Below are positions 43,919-51,961 of a stretch of DNA of 64,000 nt, piece by piece. Source of the DNA: Paenibacillus baekrokdamisoli. GTDB lineage: Bacteria; Bacillota; Bacilli; Paenibacillales; Paenibacillaceae. The notes beneath the pieces were generated by a model. The model saw only the letters and a list, made by a program, of their open reading frames with translations. It searched no databases and was not told the DNA's origin. Every line of letters starts with the position of its first letter. The stretch's first letter is position 1. A program made the position numbers and the translations under genes. The stretch spans positions 372,001 to 436,000 of the forward strand of contig NZ_AP019308.1 in assembly GCF_003945345.1 (NCBI RefSeq), read 5' to 3'.

Positions 43919-44374
43919 ATGAAGACGATCAAGCGCATGATGGACCACCTGTACTGGGCGGACGGACGCATCTTGGACGCGCTCGAGGAGAGTGAGACGA
44001 AGAACAAGGACCTTCTGAAGCTGGTTCGGCACGTCGCGGTCGCGGAACGAGTCTGGCTGTCCCGATTGCAGGGCAAGGGCAGCTCGCAATATTCGTTGTG
44101 GGAGGAAGCGGAAGACCTGACGGCGATCCGGACGATGTTCGAAGAAAACGCCGAGCAATATCGCGTCTATATCGAAGAGCTCGAGGAATCCGAGTTGGAC
44201 GAGATGGTCGACTATGCGAACCAGAGCGGGGTTCCGTTCCGAACGTCCGTCCGGGACATCCTGTCGCAGGTCCTCTTACATGGGCAATATCACCGGGGAC
44301 AGATCAACCGGGTACTTCGGATCGAATCGGCAAAGCCCGTCCAAGTCGATTACATTACGTTCGCGAGGCTCTAA
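43919..44374 (+). CDS. DinB-family protein
   Basis: A 151-residue four-helix-bundle protein of the DinB/DfsB group. Metal-binding histidines are present in LVRHVAVAERVW and LLHGQYHRGQI (HxxxH at the end). Members bind metal and some act as thiol S-transferases or are damage-inducible; the reaction here is unknown. Its codon use is strongly G/C-rich compared with both neighbours, a sign of separate transfer. GAGGGGG precedes ATG 43919. The TAA stop lies inside a copy of the region's repeat motif (CTAACGGG). Confidence 0.85.
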   Translation: MKTIKRMMDHLYWADGRILDALEESETKNKDLLKLVRHVAVAERVWLSRLQGKGSSQYSLWEEAEDLTAIRTMFEENAEQYRVYIEELEESELDEMVDYANQSGVPFRTSVRDILSQVLLHGQYHRGQINRVLRIESAKPVQVDYITFARL

Positions 44375-44453
44375 CGGGAGACGATAGTTAAGGGGCTTGC
44401 TTCGATGCAGCTCCTTTTTTGTTTATTGAAGTAACGGGCAGGATAGTTGAATC
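44368..44453 (+). repeat. Cassette-boundary motifs 2a and 2b around a terminator
   Basis: CTAACGGGAGACGATAGTTA (44371-44390) is followed by the hairpin GGGGCT...AGCTCC with a T-run (44392-44420), then GTAACGGGCAGGATAGTTGA (44431-44450). The two motif copies point the same way and flank the terminator. Confidence 0.85.
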
Positions 44454-44632
44454 AACAATGTTGATAAAAAATGACACAATGATTATGCAATGGCGTGGTA
44501 AAATTTATGAAACGAAAGGAGGTTGTATCATTGGTTCAAGGTGCTAAGAACTATAAAAACTCCGATGGATACAAACCTACTACTATCCCCAAAGCTCTGA
44601 AAGTTATTAAAGGCCATAAGGAGGGTATAACC

Positions 44633-45031
44633 ATGGAAAGTTTGAATAATCAAAATCGAACAATGAACACACAGGCAGGAAGCAGGCTTGAAAAGCGAAT
44701 AGGGTCGATCTTTATCCATGTTTCAGACATGAAAAGTGCGGTGGAATGGTATAGCCGTGTATTTGATCTGCCTTACAACGATGATTACATGAATGGGAGA
44801 CTGTCTACGGTTTATACGCTGCATTTCGAGGGAACTGAGATTTTGCTGGATTCAAACCATGGAGCCGCGCCCGCCCCCCAACCGATGATGTTTTTCAAAA
44901 CAGACGATATTCGGCACACGCTCCAGTTTCTAAAAGACACCGGCATTGTGATACATAATGAGGTGCTAGAAAACAATATCGTCATTTTCGAAGACCCCGA
45001 TGGAAACCGGCTGATGGCGATTCAAATGTAG
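44633..45031 (+). CDS. VOC/glyoxalase-family protein
   Basis: A 132-residue single VOC domain protein. The betaalphabetabetabeta units begin IGSIFIHVSDMKSAVEWYSRVF and end NIVIFEDPDGNRLMAIQM. Such proteins include glyoxalases, dioxygenases and antibiotic-binding proteins; metal ligands are not obvious. I start it at ATG 44633, seven bases after AAGGAGGG. A longer in-frame alternative from TTG 44531 also has a ribosome binding site (AAAGGAGG) and would add 34 residues unlike VOC proteins. It lies alone between motif pairs 2 and 3. Confidence 0.8.
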   Translation: MESLNNQNRTMNTQAGSRLEKRIGSIFIHVSDMKSAVEWYSRVFDLPYNDDYMNGRLSTVYTLHFEGTEILLDSNHGAAPAPQPMMFFKTDDIRHTLQFLKDTGIVIHNEVLENNIVIFEDPDGNRLMAIQM

Positions 45032-45090
45032 CAACGTACTCGACCTTACTTTTGGGCTGTTAAGTGGTAGCAAAAAACGTTTATTGTTAA

Positions 45091-45187
45091 GCTAACGGGA
45101 CACGATAGTTCAACGCATTTTGGAGCAGTTTGCCGGTGGTGGCAGCTGCTCCATTTTTCATTACGCTAACGGGCTATTTAACGCAAC
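45091..45187 (+). repeat. Cassette-boundary motifs 3a and 3b around a terminator
   Basis: AGCTAACGGGACACGATAGT (45091-45110, continuing TCAACGCA) is followed by the hairpin TGGAGCAG...CTGCTCCA with TTTTT (45121-45158), then ACGCTAACGGGCTATTTAAC (45163-45182, continuing GCAAC). It has the same layout as motifs 2a/2b. Confidence 0.85.
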
Positions 45188-45244
45188 AAACCCTTCTAAT
45201 TACTCGTATAGAAAGGGACCATGCTTTTGCGGAGGAGGTAATAA

Positions 45245-45367
45245 ATGAAGAATCAATTAAAAAGTAAAGTTATTGTTATTTTAATAATAATAACTTGTTG
45301 CATCCTCTTACTTTTATTTTGGTGGTTATATAATATGGTGAATACTCCAAATCCAATGGATCCGTGA
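45245..45367 (+). CDS. Small single-helix membrane protein (40 residues)
   Basis: ATG 45245 follows the very strong site GAGGAGGT at 45232-45239. The protein is MKNQLKSK, then ~22 hydrophobic residues (VIVILIIITCCILLLLFWWL), then a short tail ending NPMDP. No family is known. The strong ribosome binding site and placement between two boundary motifs make it a likely real gene, the sole occupant of its cassette. Confidence 0.65.
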   Translation: MKNQLKSKVIVILIIITCCILLLLFWWLYNMVNTPNPMDP

Positions 45368-45393
45368 CCGATTGTTTATTAAACTAACTTATT

Positions 45394-45545
45394 AAGCTAC
45401 GGGACACGGTAGCTCAATAAAAAATTGAAGGCTGCCGAACTACCGATTCGGCAGCCTTCATTACGCTAACGAGGAACAATAGCACAGTGACAACAGGCTG
45501 CTGACTTAAATCAGCGGCCTGTTGAACGGGCAGAATAGTTAGCGT
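45394..45545 (+). repeat. Cassette-boundary motifs 4a, 4b and 4c with two hairpins
   Basis: AAGCTACGGGACACGGTAGC (45394-45413), the hairpin GAAGGCTGCCGAA/TTCGGCAGCCTTC (45427-45459), ACGCTAACGAGGAACAATAG (45463-45482), the hairpin CAACAGGC...GCCTGTTG (45491-45524) and AACGGGCAGAATAGTTAGCG (45525-45544) follow each other without a gene. It looks like two stacked boundaries, perhaps an emptied cassette. Confidence 0.8.
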
Positions 45546-45629
45546 AGCGTAGTCCTTCTTCAATGAAACAAGTAAATGGTGAAACTTGCATCCAAGTATA
45601 AACGTCTAAAAAAGAAATGGGGGGATAGT

Positions 45630-45974
45630 TTGAACAAGTTAGGATTTATTCCAATACTGCTTCTCTTAGTATTAACTTTGACTGGTTGTAATTTATTTGA
45701 ATCTAAAAAAGATATACCGATTGAGATGGTAGCATTCAATAGCCTTACGGATGAAGAAAAGGATTTAATTCCAGCAAGCCCTAAAGATTCAATTGTAAAG
45801 AAAGTGACTGTGAATGGTGAAATAGAATCTGTAATTGATAAAAACTATAATAAAGATGAAGTCTACTCCGTTACATTTAATAATACTGAAACCAATTCTT
45901 CTGGAAATCTTATGGTTTTTTTTGATTTGGACAAAAAAACATTTGTTGGTAAGAGTAAACACAGTCTTGAATAA
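45630..45974 (+). CDS. Putative lipoprotein (114 residues), unknown function
   Basis: A secreted lipoprotein candidate. From TTG 45630, preceded by GGGGGGA, the signal reads MNKLGFIPILLLLVLTLTGC with lipobox LTGC. The mature part (~95 residues) begins NLFESKKDIPIEMV and has no recognised domain. The alternative start upstream at 45576 would put 18 charged residues before the signal and is less likely. A/T-rich composition differs from the DinB gene. It occupies one cassette between motifs 4c and 5. Confidence 0.7.
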   Translation: MNKLGFIPILLLLVLTLTGCNLFESKKDIPIEMVAFNSLTDEEKDLIPASPKDSIVKKVTVNGEIESVIDKNYNKDEVYSVTFNNTETNSSGNLMVFFDLDKKTFVGKSKHSLE

Positions 45975-46042
45975 AATGAAAATCAACGCTAGATTTATGA
46001 ATTGGAAGTGATATCTGTTTCAAAACTGGATATTTTGTTATT

Positions 46043-46065
46043 AAGCTAACGAGCAGGATAGTTCC
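46043..46065 (+). repeat. Cassette-boundary motif 5
   Basis: AAGCTAACGAGCAGGATAGT (46043-46062) is a single copy of the motif between two lipoprotein genes, with no hairpin. Confidence 0.75.
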
Positions 46066-46108
46066 AAGTATGGTAATATGAGGGTGATTATGAAGGGGGC
46101 AAATTATC

Positions 46109-46531
46109 ATGAAATTTAAATTTGGCATTGCAATCTTGATATGTCTAATCGCATTGGTTGGTTGCTCCAAAGATAAATATAATCTTCAAGATGTTAATAA
46201 CGCTTTTAAATCGCAAAATTTAATACTAGGACCATACGGATTAATGGGTACAATACCAACTTTGAATAAAGTAATTCCAGAAATGAATTCGATTGAAGGT
46301 CAAGCATCTGTAGATCACTCTGACCATGAATTTGTGTATTTTTATATTTTCAAAACGGAATCAGCTCGTAAATCCGGTGTCAAAGAAATTAAAAATGAGA
46401 TGAAAAATGCCAAGTTCACAACGTATCCCTTTTTGTATGAGAAAGGAAATGTTCTTACTATATATTGGGCTAAATCAAAAGAAAAGCCTCTCTTTAATGA
46501 TTCAATTAAATTGGCAATTGATAAACTGTAA
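46109..46531 (+). CDS. Putative lipoprotein (140 residues), unknown function
   Basis: The signal MKFKFGIAILICLIALVGC has a clear lipobox (LVGC, Cys 19). The mature part includes a lysine-rich stretch (KEIKNEMKNAKFTT) and ends KLAIDKL. No family recognised. GAAGGGGG precedes ATG 46109. The gene lies between motif 5 and an IS1111-type element, which separates it from its expected downstream motif at 48341. Confidence 0.75.
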   Translation: MKFKFGIAILICLIALVGCSKDKYNLQDVNNAFKSQNLILGPYGLMGTIPTLNKVIPEMNSIEGQASVDHSDHEFVYFYIFKTESARKSGVKEIKNEMKNAKFTTYPFLYEKGNVLTIYWAKSKEKPLFNDSIKLAIDKL

Positions 46532-46588
46532 AGGTCAACAAATTGAACTGTAATAAAGTGATTAGCCATTGAGCTCCCTCGGTACGAT

Positions 46589-46956
46589 ATGATTTACTCA
46601 CGAATGCTCGCTTATTCGCAGGATTTCACCGGTTGGTAGGGGCGAAGTGAGAAGAATGGGGACACCGCCAAAGACATTGGCAACATGAAGGCGTGCGGGA
46701 ATAGAGGGGGAGGTTGTCGCCCCATAAATTTCCATGTACTGCACGCTATCTCCACGCCGCCCTTGGAGGCTTTCACTCCCATGTCTCAACGGGTCATTGC
46801 CCTCTCATTCCTTCGTTACACCTATCCAAGGGGTGGAGGCCGGTCTTGCTAACGGTACGGGTCGGTGCCCTTTGGTTCAACTGCATCCGGTACTCCGTGC
46901 TTTCTTTGAAATCCCGCGAATAAGCCAATCTACGTACAACGAAACGGTATTAAGTA
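46589..46956 (-). ncRNA. Candidate guide-RNA region of the IS1111 element
   Basis: In IS1111 elements the guide (seek/bridge) RNA is encoded downstream of the transposase. This ~370-base non-coding stretch holds no plausible gene and is in the right place. I could not define its fold; placement rests on family knowledge. Confidence 0.4.
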
Positions 46957-48228
46957 TTAAGCTGCAAGCTGGAGAGACAACGTTTTTGAGGGGTTGTAGG
47001 CTTCACCGCTTCGAGCCATCCCAACTAATATCCGAGCTAATTTGCCACAAAGCTTCATAATGGATCTCATTTTCTTCATCTTTTTCACTTGCACATTGTG
47101 TGCATGCATGGCTTTAAACTCTGGATTGTTCATCACTAGACTCATGGTCATCATGAAGATGAATCGACGGAGGCGAGATCGTCCGCGTTTGCTAATCTTC
47201 ATCTGTCCAGTCCATTTACCTGAACTGGCTTCTGCAAGATTGAGGCCAGCATGACGCAGCAAAGCATTTCCGTGAACAAATCCGCTTAAATCTCCAGCCT
47301 CACCAAGAATACCAGCCAGCGATACAACACTAATTCCTTTAACGACAAGCATAGACTTAACAAACGGAATGCGTTCTAACACGGATGTAACCTCAAGTTC
47401 AATAGCCTGCAGCTGTACACAAGCGAGTTCGTACTCCTCGAGCAGTTGCTTTAAGTGAAGTTTGTAAGCATACGTTGCTTGCTTGGAACCGACAGAACGA
47501 CCCGCTAGAGCGATTAGTGCTTTCGCTTTACGTTCGCCGGAGTGACGCTTCATCAGCGATTTCCAGCCCTGAATCAAGTCCTGAGGCTGTAACATCCTTA
47601 GCTCTGCCGGCGTAGGGAACAGGCGAAGTGTTGCCAGGGAACCCACACACATGATGTCCTTGAAGACATGTCGCAGTTCAGGGAAAACAACGTCAACCCA
47701 GCGGTGTATCTGGTTTTTCGCGCTAACGAGTCTCGTAACGACAGAATCGCGGTTTGAGAGGAAGACACGCAGTTCTTCAAAGGCTTCTGGCGTCGTTCGA
47801 GTAAAGGAGTAGTACCCGTTTTTCACCATGTCAGCGATGACAAGCGCATCCTTTTTGTCACTCTTTGAGGGCGTGTTGTCGCGGTTTTCTTTGTTCTTCT
47901 TCACAAGGTGCGGATTGACTAGAACGACTTCAAACTGGCGTTCGGAGAGCCACTTCGATAGGTTAAGCCAGTAGTGTCCGGTTGGTTCCATGCCAACGAT
48001 GGCTGCGGATAAGTTATGAGCGTTTTGTAGCCGTTCTATCCATTGATAGAGTGAATGAAAACCATCTTCATCGTTAGAAAAGGATAAGGGGTTGCCGATC
48101 ACAATACCGCGAAAGTTAACGGCTCGTGCGACATGCGTCAGTTGGGCGATATCGATCCCGACGACCAGATGCTTAGGCGTAATTTTTTCAATGAGTTGAT
48201 TTTGTTTGTCCTGCGATTTAAACTTCAT
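46957..48228 (-). CDS. IS1111-type transposase (IS110 family)
   Basis: A 423-residue DEDD transposase, intact. The N-terminal domain has LVVGIDIAQLTHVARAV, AAIVGMEPTGHYW and SKSDKKDALVIADMV. The C-terminal Transposase_20 region has VKGISVVSLAGILGEAGDL and HAGLNLAEASSGKWTGQM, then KRGRSRLRRFIFMM. It differs substantially from the IS110 protein at 42028, so the two elements are not copies of each other. The intact frame and intact ends suggest recent arrival. Confidence 0.95.
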   Translation of the reverse strand: MKFKSQDKQNQLIEKITPKHLVVGIDIAQLTHVARAVNFRGIVIGNPLSFSNDEDGFHSLYQWIERLQNAHNLSAAIVGMEPTGHYWLNLSKWLSERQFEVVLVNPHLVKKNKENRDNTPSKSDKKDALVIADMVKNGYYSFTRTTPEAFEELRVFLSNRDSVVTRLVSAKNQIHRWVDVVFPELRHVFKDIMCVGSLATLRLFPTPAELRMLQPQDLIQGWKSLMKRHSGERKAKALIALAGRSVGSKQATYAYKLHLKQLLEEYELACVQLQAIELEVTSVLERIPFVKSMLVVKGISVVSLAGILGEAGDLSGFVHGNALLRHAGLNLAEASSGKWTGQMKISKRGRSRLRRFIFMMTMSLVMNNPEFKAMHAHNVQVKKMKKMRSIMKLCGKLARILVGMARSGEAYNPSKTLSLQLAA

Positions 48229-48340
48229 AGTAGAGCGTCCTCCTGGATGATGGGATTTTAAGGGCTATGACCCGTTGCGTACTCCCATCGTACCGAGGCG
48301 CTCGTTTTTTTGCAAAGCTGAAATTTAACGCTCTACAGGA

Positions 48341-48430
48341 ATGCTAACGGGGAACTATAGCACAATACATAAGGGGCTGCCGAGAGGCCGAGAGGTGGCC
48401 CTTTGTTAAGCTAACTGGCAGGATACTGCC
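48341..48430 (+). repeat. Cassette-boundary motifs 6a and 6b with hairpin
   Basis: ATGCTAACGGGGAACTATAG (48341-48360) is followed by a hairpin AAGGGGC...GCCCTTT (48371-48403), then AGCTAACTGGCAGGATACTG (48409-48428). The pair lies 40 bases from the end of the IS1111 element. Confidence 0.75.
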
Positions 48431-48630
48431 ATCGTAATGGTACTAAGAGGAGTTGGCTCATCGTTAAGGAGGAACCCTGTAAAAGCCCAAATCGGTAACC
48501 GCACTGGTGGCTTTTTTAATTGAAAGAAAAGATGTTAAGAAACAACATGTATTGGTGAATAAATCATGATAAGATATTTATGTAATTTATTTCCTTCATA
48601 ATATCTCAACATTAAACTACCTGCTGCGTC
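48431..48630. other. Intergenic region before the TAAA tract
   Basis: No gene. A terminator-like hairpin with a T-run (AAGCCC...GGCTTTTTT, ~48484-48519) is the only structure I can point to. Confidence 0.45.
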
Positions 48631-48707
<77 letters not shown>

Positions 48708-48720
48708 GAGGAGGAAAATC

Positions 48721-49620
48721 ATGAAGAAGATCTTATTCGTCTTAGTTTTAGCATTAGGTTTGCTGAGTCTTACACAAGCCGCTGCAGCTTCAACGAGTTA
48801 TGAGTTTAAAGCCCCGCCTAGTGAGGTGGAGGTAAATGTAAACGGTGAATTTATTGCAATGGATGTACACCCAATCGTGGAAAACAACCGCACTTTCCTT
48901 CCTATTCGAACTCTGTCGTCCTTAAAACTATCCTATAGCTGGAACGCCATTTCAAAAGTCGCTATTGTTCAAAATAAAGACGGGGACGAATTGAAAATTA
49001 CCGTGAACAATAAAACAGCTTATAAAAATAAGATCCCGATCGAAATAGAGGCGCCGGCCAAAAGTAAAGATGGACGTGTGCTTGTCCCTATTCGATTTGT
49101 AACAGAAGCTCTGGGCTATCACGTTCAATATGATTCCATTCGAAACATCGTGTTTATTACATCGGAGGAGTATAAACTTGATAGCAGTTTGTTAGAACAA
49201 GCGGATTTGAAGGTTGCGCGTAAAGCAGCAATTTCGCTACCTATCACTTCAAACTTCAAGCCTCTTGAGGTTAAAACCTACAAAGATCATTCATATTTAT
49301 TCCCGGGTGGTAAAGCCAATATATATATTTTTTATGACGGCTATACGAATTCTGTTATAGAAATTAAGGATGGGAAGGCGATTCTGGCAGGTCAATGGAT
49401 AACATCTCCCAAAGGTGATAAAAATCTAGCGTGGGTCGGTACGATTACCGAATTTGATAATCCTGCCCTAGAACCTTTGACAAATACACGGGTAAAGTTT
49501 TCAAAAATAGGGGACGTCATTGAAACATATTATTGGAATGATGGGAAAGTAATGGGACCCATTAAGAACCCTTCCAAGGTATATTCTGATATCATTCAAC
49601 AAGTCCCAGATAGTATTTAA
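48721..49620 (+). CDS. Copper amine oxidase-like stalk domain protein
   Basis: A 299-residue secreted protein. After a signal peptide (to ~residue 24, ending AAAAS) it has the Cu_amine_oxidN1-type domain (~residues 30-150: VNVNGEFIAMDVHPIVENNRTF, LPIRTLSSLKLSYSW, RVLVPIRFVTEALGYHVQYD), common on Paenibacillus surface proteins. The C-terminal ~145 residues are not recognised. No catalytic oxidase domain follows. The start at ATG 48721 has GAGGAGG at 48708-48714. The upstream TAAA tract makes variable expression plausible. Confidence 0.82.
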   Translation: MKKILFVLVLALGLLSLTQAAAASTSYEFKAPPSEVEVNVNGEFIAMDVHPIVENNRTFLPIRTLSSLKLSYSWNAISKVAIVQNKDGDELKITVNNKTAYKNKIPIEIEAPAKSKDGRVLVPIRFVTEALGYHVQYDSIRNIVFITSEEYKLDSSLLEQADLKVARKAAISLPITSNFKPLEVKTYKDHSYLFPGGKANIYIFYDGYTNSVIEIKDGKAILAGQWITSPKGDKNLAWVGTITEFDNPALEPLTNTRVKFSKIGDVIETYYWNDGKVMGPIKNPSKVYSDIIQQVPDSI

Positions 49621-49989
49621 TATCTTGAACTGTGTACTTGTTTTTAACGAAAGAAGATTTGGAGACTAACGCTACAGTGGCACTCGACGAAAACTGCTCT
49701 AAAGTATATGAGGATGAAGTTTCATAAATGAGGAGATCATTATGCGGTCTTAGTCTGGAATTCCAACGGACTGAGGCCGTTTAATTGATGCAGTTAATCT
49801 AGCTGTTCAAAGAAAATAAAGTTGTAGACTCTGGATTAGATCAAATATTAATTTAGGCTCAACCGTTCAACATACGGGGAACGATAGTTGAATCAAACAA
49901 AGAGCAGTTTAACGCATAAAAAAACCTCCCGAAAGGAAGGTTTAAATTAATGTTTTCAATTATTATGATTAAACCTGCATGTCCGATTC
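49621..49989. other. Intergenic region with boundary motif 8 and terminator
   Basis: No gene. CATACGGGGAACGATAGTTG (49871-49890, continuing AATCAAAC) is another copy of the motif. The hairpin AAACCT...AGGTTT (49922-49943) with T- and A-rich flanks terminates the minus-strand gene that follows. Confidence 0.6.
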
Positions 49990-50418
49990 TTATTTAGAAA
50001 TTTCACTATATTTTTTAAAATTGTCTAGAATCGCCTGAAAGCCTGCTTTTTGCATTTCAATGGGATTGGTGGATTCTGCTTCAAAAGTTTCAATTACCTT
50101 GGTGTCGTTTTCTTGGCTAATAAAAGTAATCGCAACTTTTCTTCCATCTCCAATAGTGTAAGAAATAAACTCGTTTATTCTCACTTCATCATAAACACCA
50201 CCAAAATCAAATCCAAAGCTACCATCCTTTGCTTCCATTCTTGTAAGAAAACTCCCGCCATTTCTTAAATCATTGTCGGCATTCGGCGCATGCCAGTCAT
50301 CAGAAGCAAAAGACCATTTCGTTATATGCTGTGGTTCTGTCCAGTATCCCCACACTTTTTCAACGGGTGCATGAACTGTGGTTTCTACCGTTATTGTTAC
50401 TTTATCATTCGTTTCCAT
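49990..50418 (-). CDS. SRPBCC/AHSA1-domain protein
   Basis: A 142-residue START-like (AHSA1) protein: VETTVHAPVEKVWGYWTEPQ at the N-terminus, GGSFLTRMEAKDGSFGFDFG in the middle and a final helix WxxILDNFKKY-like segment (FQAILDNFKKYSEISK). These form a deep hydrophobic ligand cavity; functions vary and none is assigned. It is the only gene of the array on the minus strand with its own flanking motifs (49871 and 50476). Confidence 0.85.
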   Translation of the reverse strand: METNDKVTITVETTVHAPVEKVWGYWTEPQHITKWSFASDDWHAPNADNDLRNGGSFLTRMEAKDGSFGFDFGGVYDEVRINEFISYTIGDGRKVAITFISQENDTKVIETFEAESTNPIEMQKAGFQAILDNFKKYSEISK

Positions 50419-50475
50419 GTAGATTACCGCCTCACTGTAGTAAATTTATTTTCATGATTGATTATATCACTGTAC

Positions 50476-50529
50476 TAGACGGAGAACGATAACGCAACAA
50501 TGACCGCCAAACTAAGGCGGTTTTTCTTT
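50476..50529 (+). repeat. Cassette-boundary motif 9 with terminator
   Basis: TAGACGGAGAACGATAACGC (50476-50495, continuing AACAAT) is a diverged copy of the motif. It is followed by the hairpin ACCGCC/GGCGGT with TTTTTC (50503-50529). Confidence 0.65.
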
Positions 50530-50688
50530 TCGTCATTGTGGCTGCTTTGTATGTCGTATGACGCTCTGATGGCAGTCCTAAGGAAACGTATTAAGTGGAA
50601 GCGAGCAGGAAGGCTGTAAGGGCTAGTGACGGCGGAGCGTTCAATGGGCGGAGTAGCTGAATTATCTGGAAGCATTTAAGATCTATAC
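50530..50688. other. Intergenic stretch without a recognised feature
   Basis: Short region between motif 9 and the adenylate kinase fragment. I see no gene or clear regulatory site. Confidence 0.4.
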
Positions 50689-50748
50689 ATGAACATTATT
50701 TTGCTCGGTTTACCTGGGGCTGGAAAAGGTACTCAGGCTAAAGTTATC
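50689..50748 (+). pseudogene. adk fragment: 5' fragment of an adenylate kinase gene
   Basis: The first 20 codons read MNIILLGLPGAGKGTQAKVI, the canonical N-terminus of adenylate kinase with its P-loop. Homology then ends and the frame runs into sequence that is antisense to a membrane protein gene. The rest of the gene is missing, so this is a recombination scar. Confidence 0.85.
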
Positions 50749-51129
50749 ACTGAAAGTCAACTTATAATCATTTGCTTCTCGCCTCATTCTCGCACCCCAA
50801 AAAAATCCATACGTTCCTGCATGAATAATCGAATACATCAGAATTTCATTAACGTCGGATTGTTGTGTAAAGAGCCAGATTGCCGCGTCCGCTGAGATGA
50901 CGGCAGCAGCCAAAAGTACGGAGAAGCTTCCCGGCAGCCGGAGCGCGATATAGGCCAAAAGGTAGAATATGAGCACAACCGCAGTCTTACAGGTATCGAA
51001 TACGTTCCATGAAAGTGAGGTCAATATCCAGAGCAGTATCACAGCTGCCGCGCGCCTTCGACTATTCCTGAGCAATCCGTCAGTTGCCCAAAGAAGAGAT
51101 AAATAAGCGAGACATAATATGATTTCCAT
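50710..51129 (-). CDS. Membrane protein of unknown function
   Basis: About 139 residues with four predicted membrane helices (MEIILCLAYLSLLWATDGLL at the start). The last ~14 residues are the antisense of the adenylate kinase fragment, so its original 3' end was replaced. It follows the next gene upstream by one base, forming a two-gene operon. No family recognised. Confidence 0.55.
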   Translation of the reverse strand: MEIILCLAYLSLLWATDGLLRNSRRRAAAVILLWILTSLSWNVFDTCKTAVVLIFYLLAYIALRLPGSFSVLLAAAVISADAAIWLFTQQSDVNEILMYSIIHAGTYGFFWGARMRREANDYKLTFSDNFSLSTFSSPR

Positions 51130-51130
51130 G

Positions 51131-51589
51131 TTATCTGCGCTGTCCCCGCATCTGCTGGTATCTCATATAGAGCACATAACGTCGTGCGCTAATGCTCCCT
51201 AGAGGAATAAATAACAGAGCATTACTTAATGATACCAAAGCTTGCTCCTTTCCCCAATACTCTGCCAATAAACGCAGGAGCATGACGCCCATGAAAAGGA
51301 TGATGCCGCCAATGGAGCTTTGTGAGGTTATTTTTCCATTAGCGGGGTTAATGCGAACTTTATCGATCTTTCCTCTCAATACGCCAATACCCACACCAAT
51401 AACTAAACAAACTAAATAAAGAAGGAAATTCTTCGCCGTCAGATTAGAGGATTGAGAAAGGCTTGAATAAGCTAGCCAAACAAAAAGAAGCGGTGTAATC
51501 CACATACGTGAGGGCTGAATCTCTTTCTCTCTGCCCATGCGAAGCAGGACGATCACTAGGACAATTAAATAGACAGACAATGTACTCAT
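51131..51589 (-). CDS. CcdC/DUF1453-like membrane protein
   Basis: A 152-residue protein with about four helices: MSTLSVYLIVLVIVLLRM, LLYLVCLVIGVGIGVLRG, the conserved KIDKVRINPANGKITSQSS loop, then IGGIILFMGVMLLRL. The pattern resembles CcdC-type (DUF1453) proteins linked to cytochrome c biogenesis in Bacillus, but here there are no cytochrome genes. The stop is one base before the start of the next membrane protein, so they are co-transcribed. Confidence 0.5.
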   Translation of the reverse strand: MSTLSVYLIVLVIVLLRMGREKEIQPSRMWITPLLFVWLAYSSLSQSSNLTAKNFLLYLVCLVIGVGIGVLRGKIDKVRINPANGKITSQSSIGGIILFMGVMLLRLLAEYWGKEQALVSLSNALLFIPLGSISARRYVLYMRYQQMRGQRR

Positions 51590-51740
51590 TATGGTTCCTC
51601 ATTTCTTTATCCAATTCAATGTTTAAAGTATAAGCCAGAAACGGAAGAAATAAGTCCATCTCTGGATTGATTTGTTTATCATCCGAATCCACCTGGAGAT
51701 GTAGCATCAACCAATGGAAAAACCGTACTGCCTTGGATGA

Positions 51741-51820
<80 letters not shown>

Positions 51821-51879
51821 TTTAACGCAATAGCGACTGAGATGTTTGAATTGATGCCTCAGTTATAGGAAACCCTAAA

Positions 51880-51916
51880 AAGACAAGCAGGCGAGTTAAT
51901 CTCGCCTGCTTGTCTT
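51880..51916. terminator. Perfect 16-bp hairpin
   Basis: AAGACAAGCAGGCGAG and its complement flank the loop TTAAT. It probably terminates the minus-strand MFS gene (A/T-rich side) and separates it from the intron remnant. Confidence 0.75.
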
Positions 51917-51920
51917 CAAT

Positions 51921-51942
51921 GGGCCGGATGGCTCAGTGGATA
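51921..51942 (+). pseudogene. Possible 5' fragment of a tRNA gene
   Basis: GGGCCGGATGGCTCAGTGGA, then TA, resembles the acceptor strand and D arm of a tRNA. It is cut off at the D loop by unrelated sequence. It could be a scar of insertion into a tRNA gene, but similarity this short may be chance. Confidence 0.35.
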
Positions 51943-51961
51943 AAATCATTAAAAGTGTACT

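Larger units (their letters stand above)
46570..48305 (-). mobile_element. IS1111-type (IS110 family) insertion sequence
   Basis: Subterminal inverted repeats CCTCGGTACGAT (46577-46588) and ATCGTACCGAGG (48287-48298) bracket the element, a hallmark of the IS1111 subgroup. The transposase is on the minus strand, and ~370 bases of non-coding sequence lie downstream of it (46589-46956). Exact ends are uncertain by a few bases. Confidence 0.85.

Noticed and set aside
49661..49690. GACTAACGCTACAGTGGC as a boundary motif
   Set aside because: Only the TAACG core matches; the rest of the consensus is absent.
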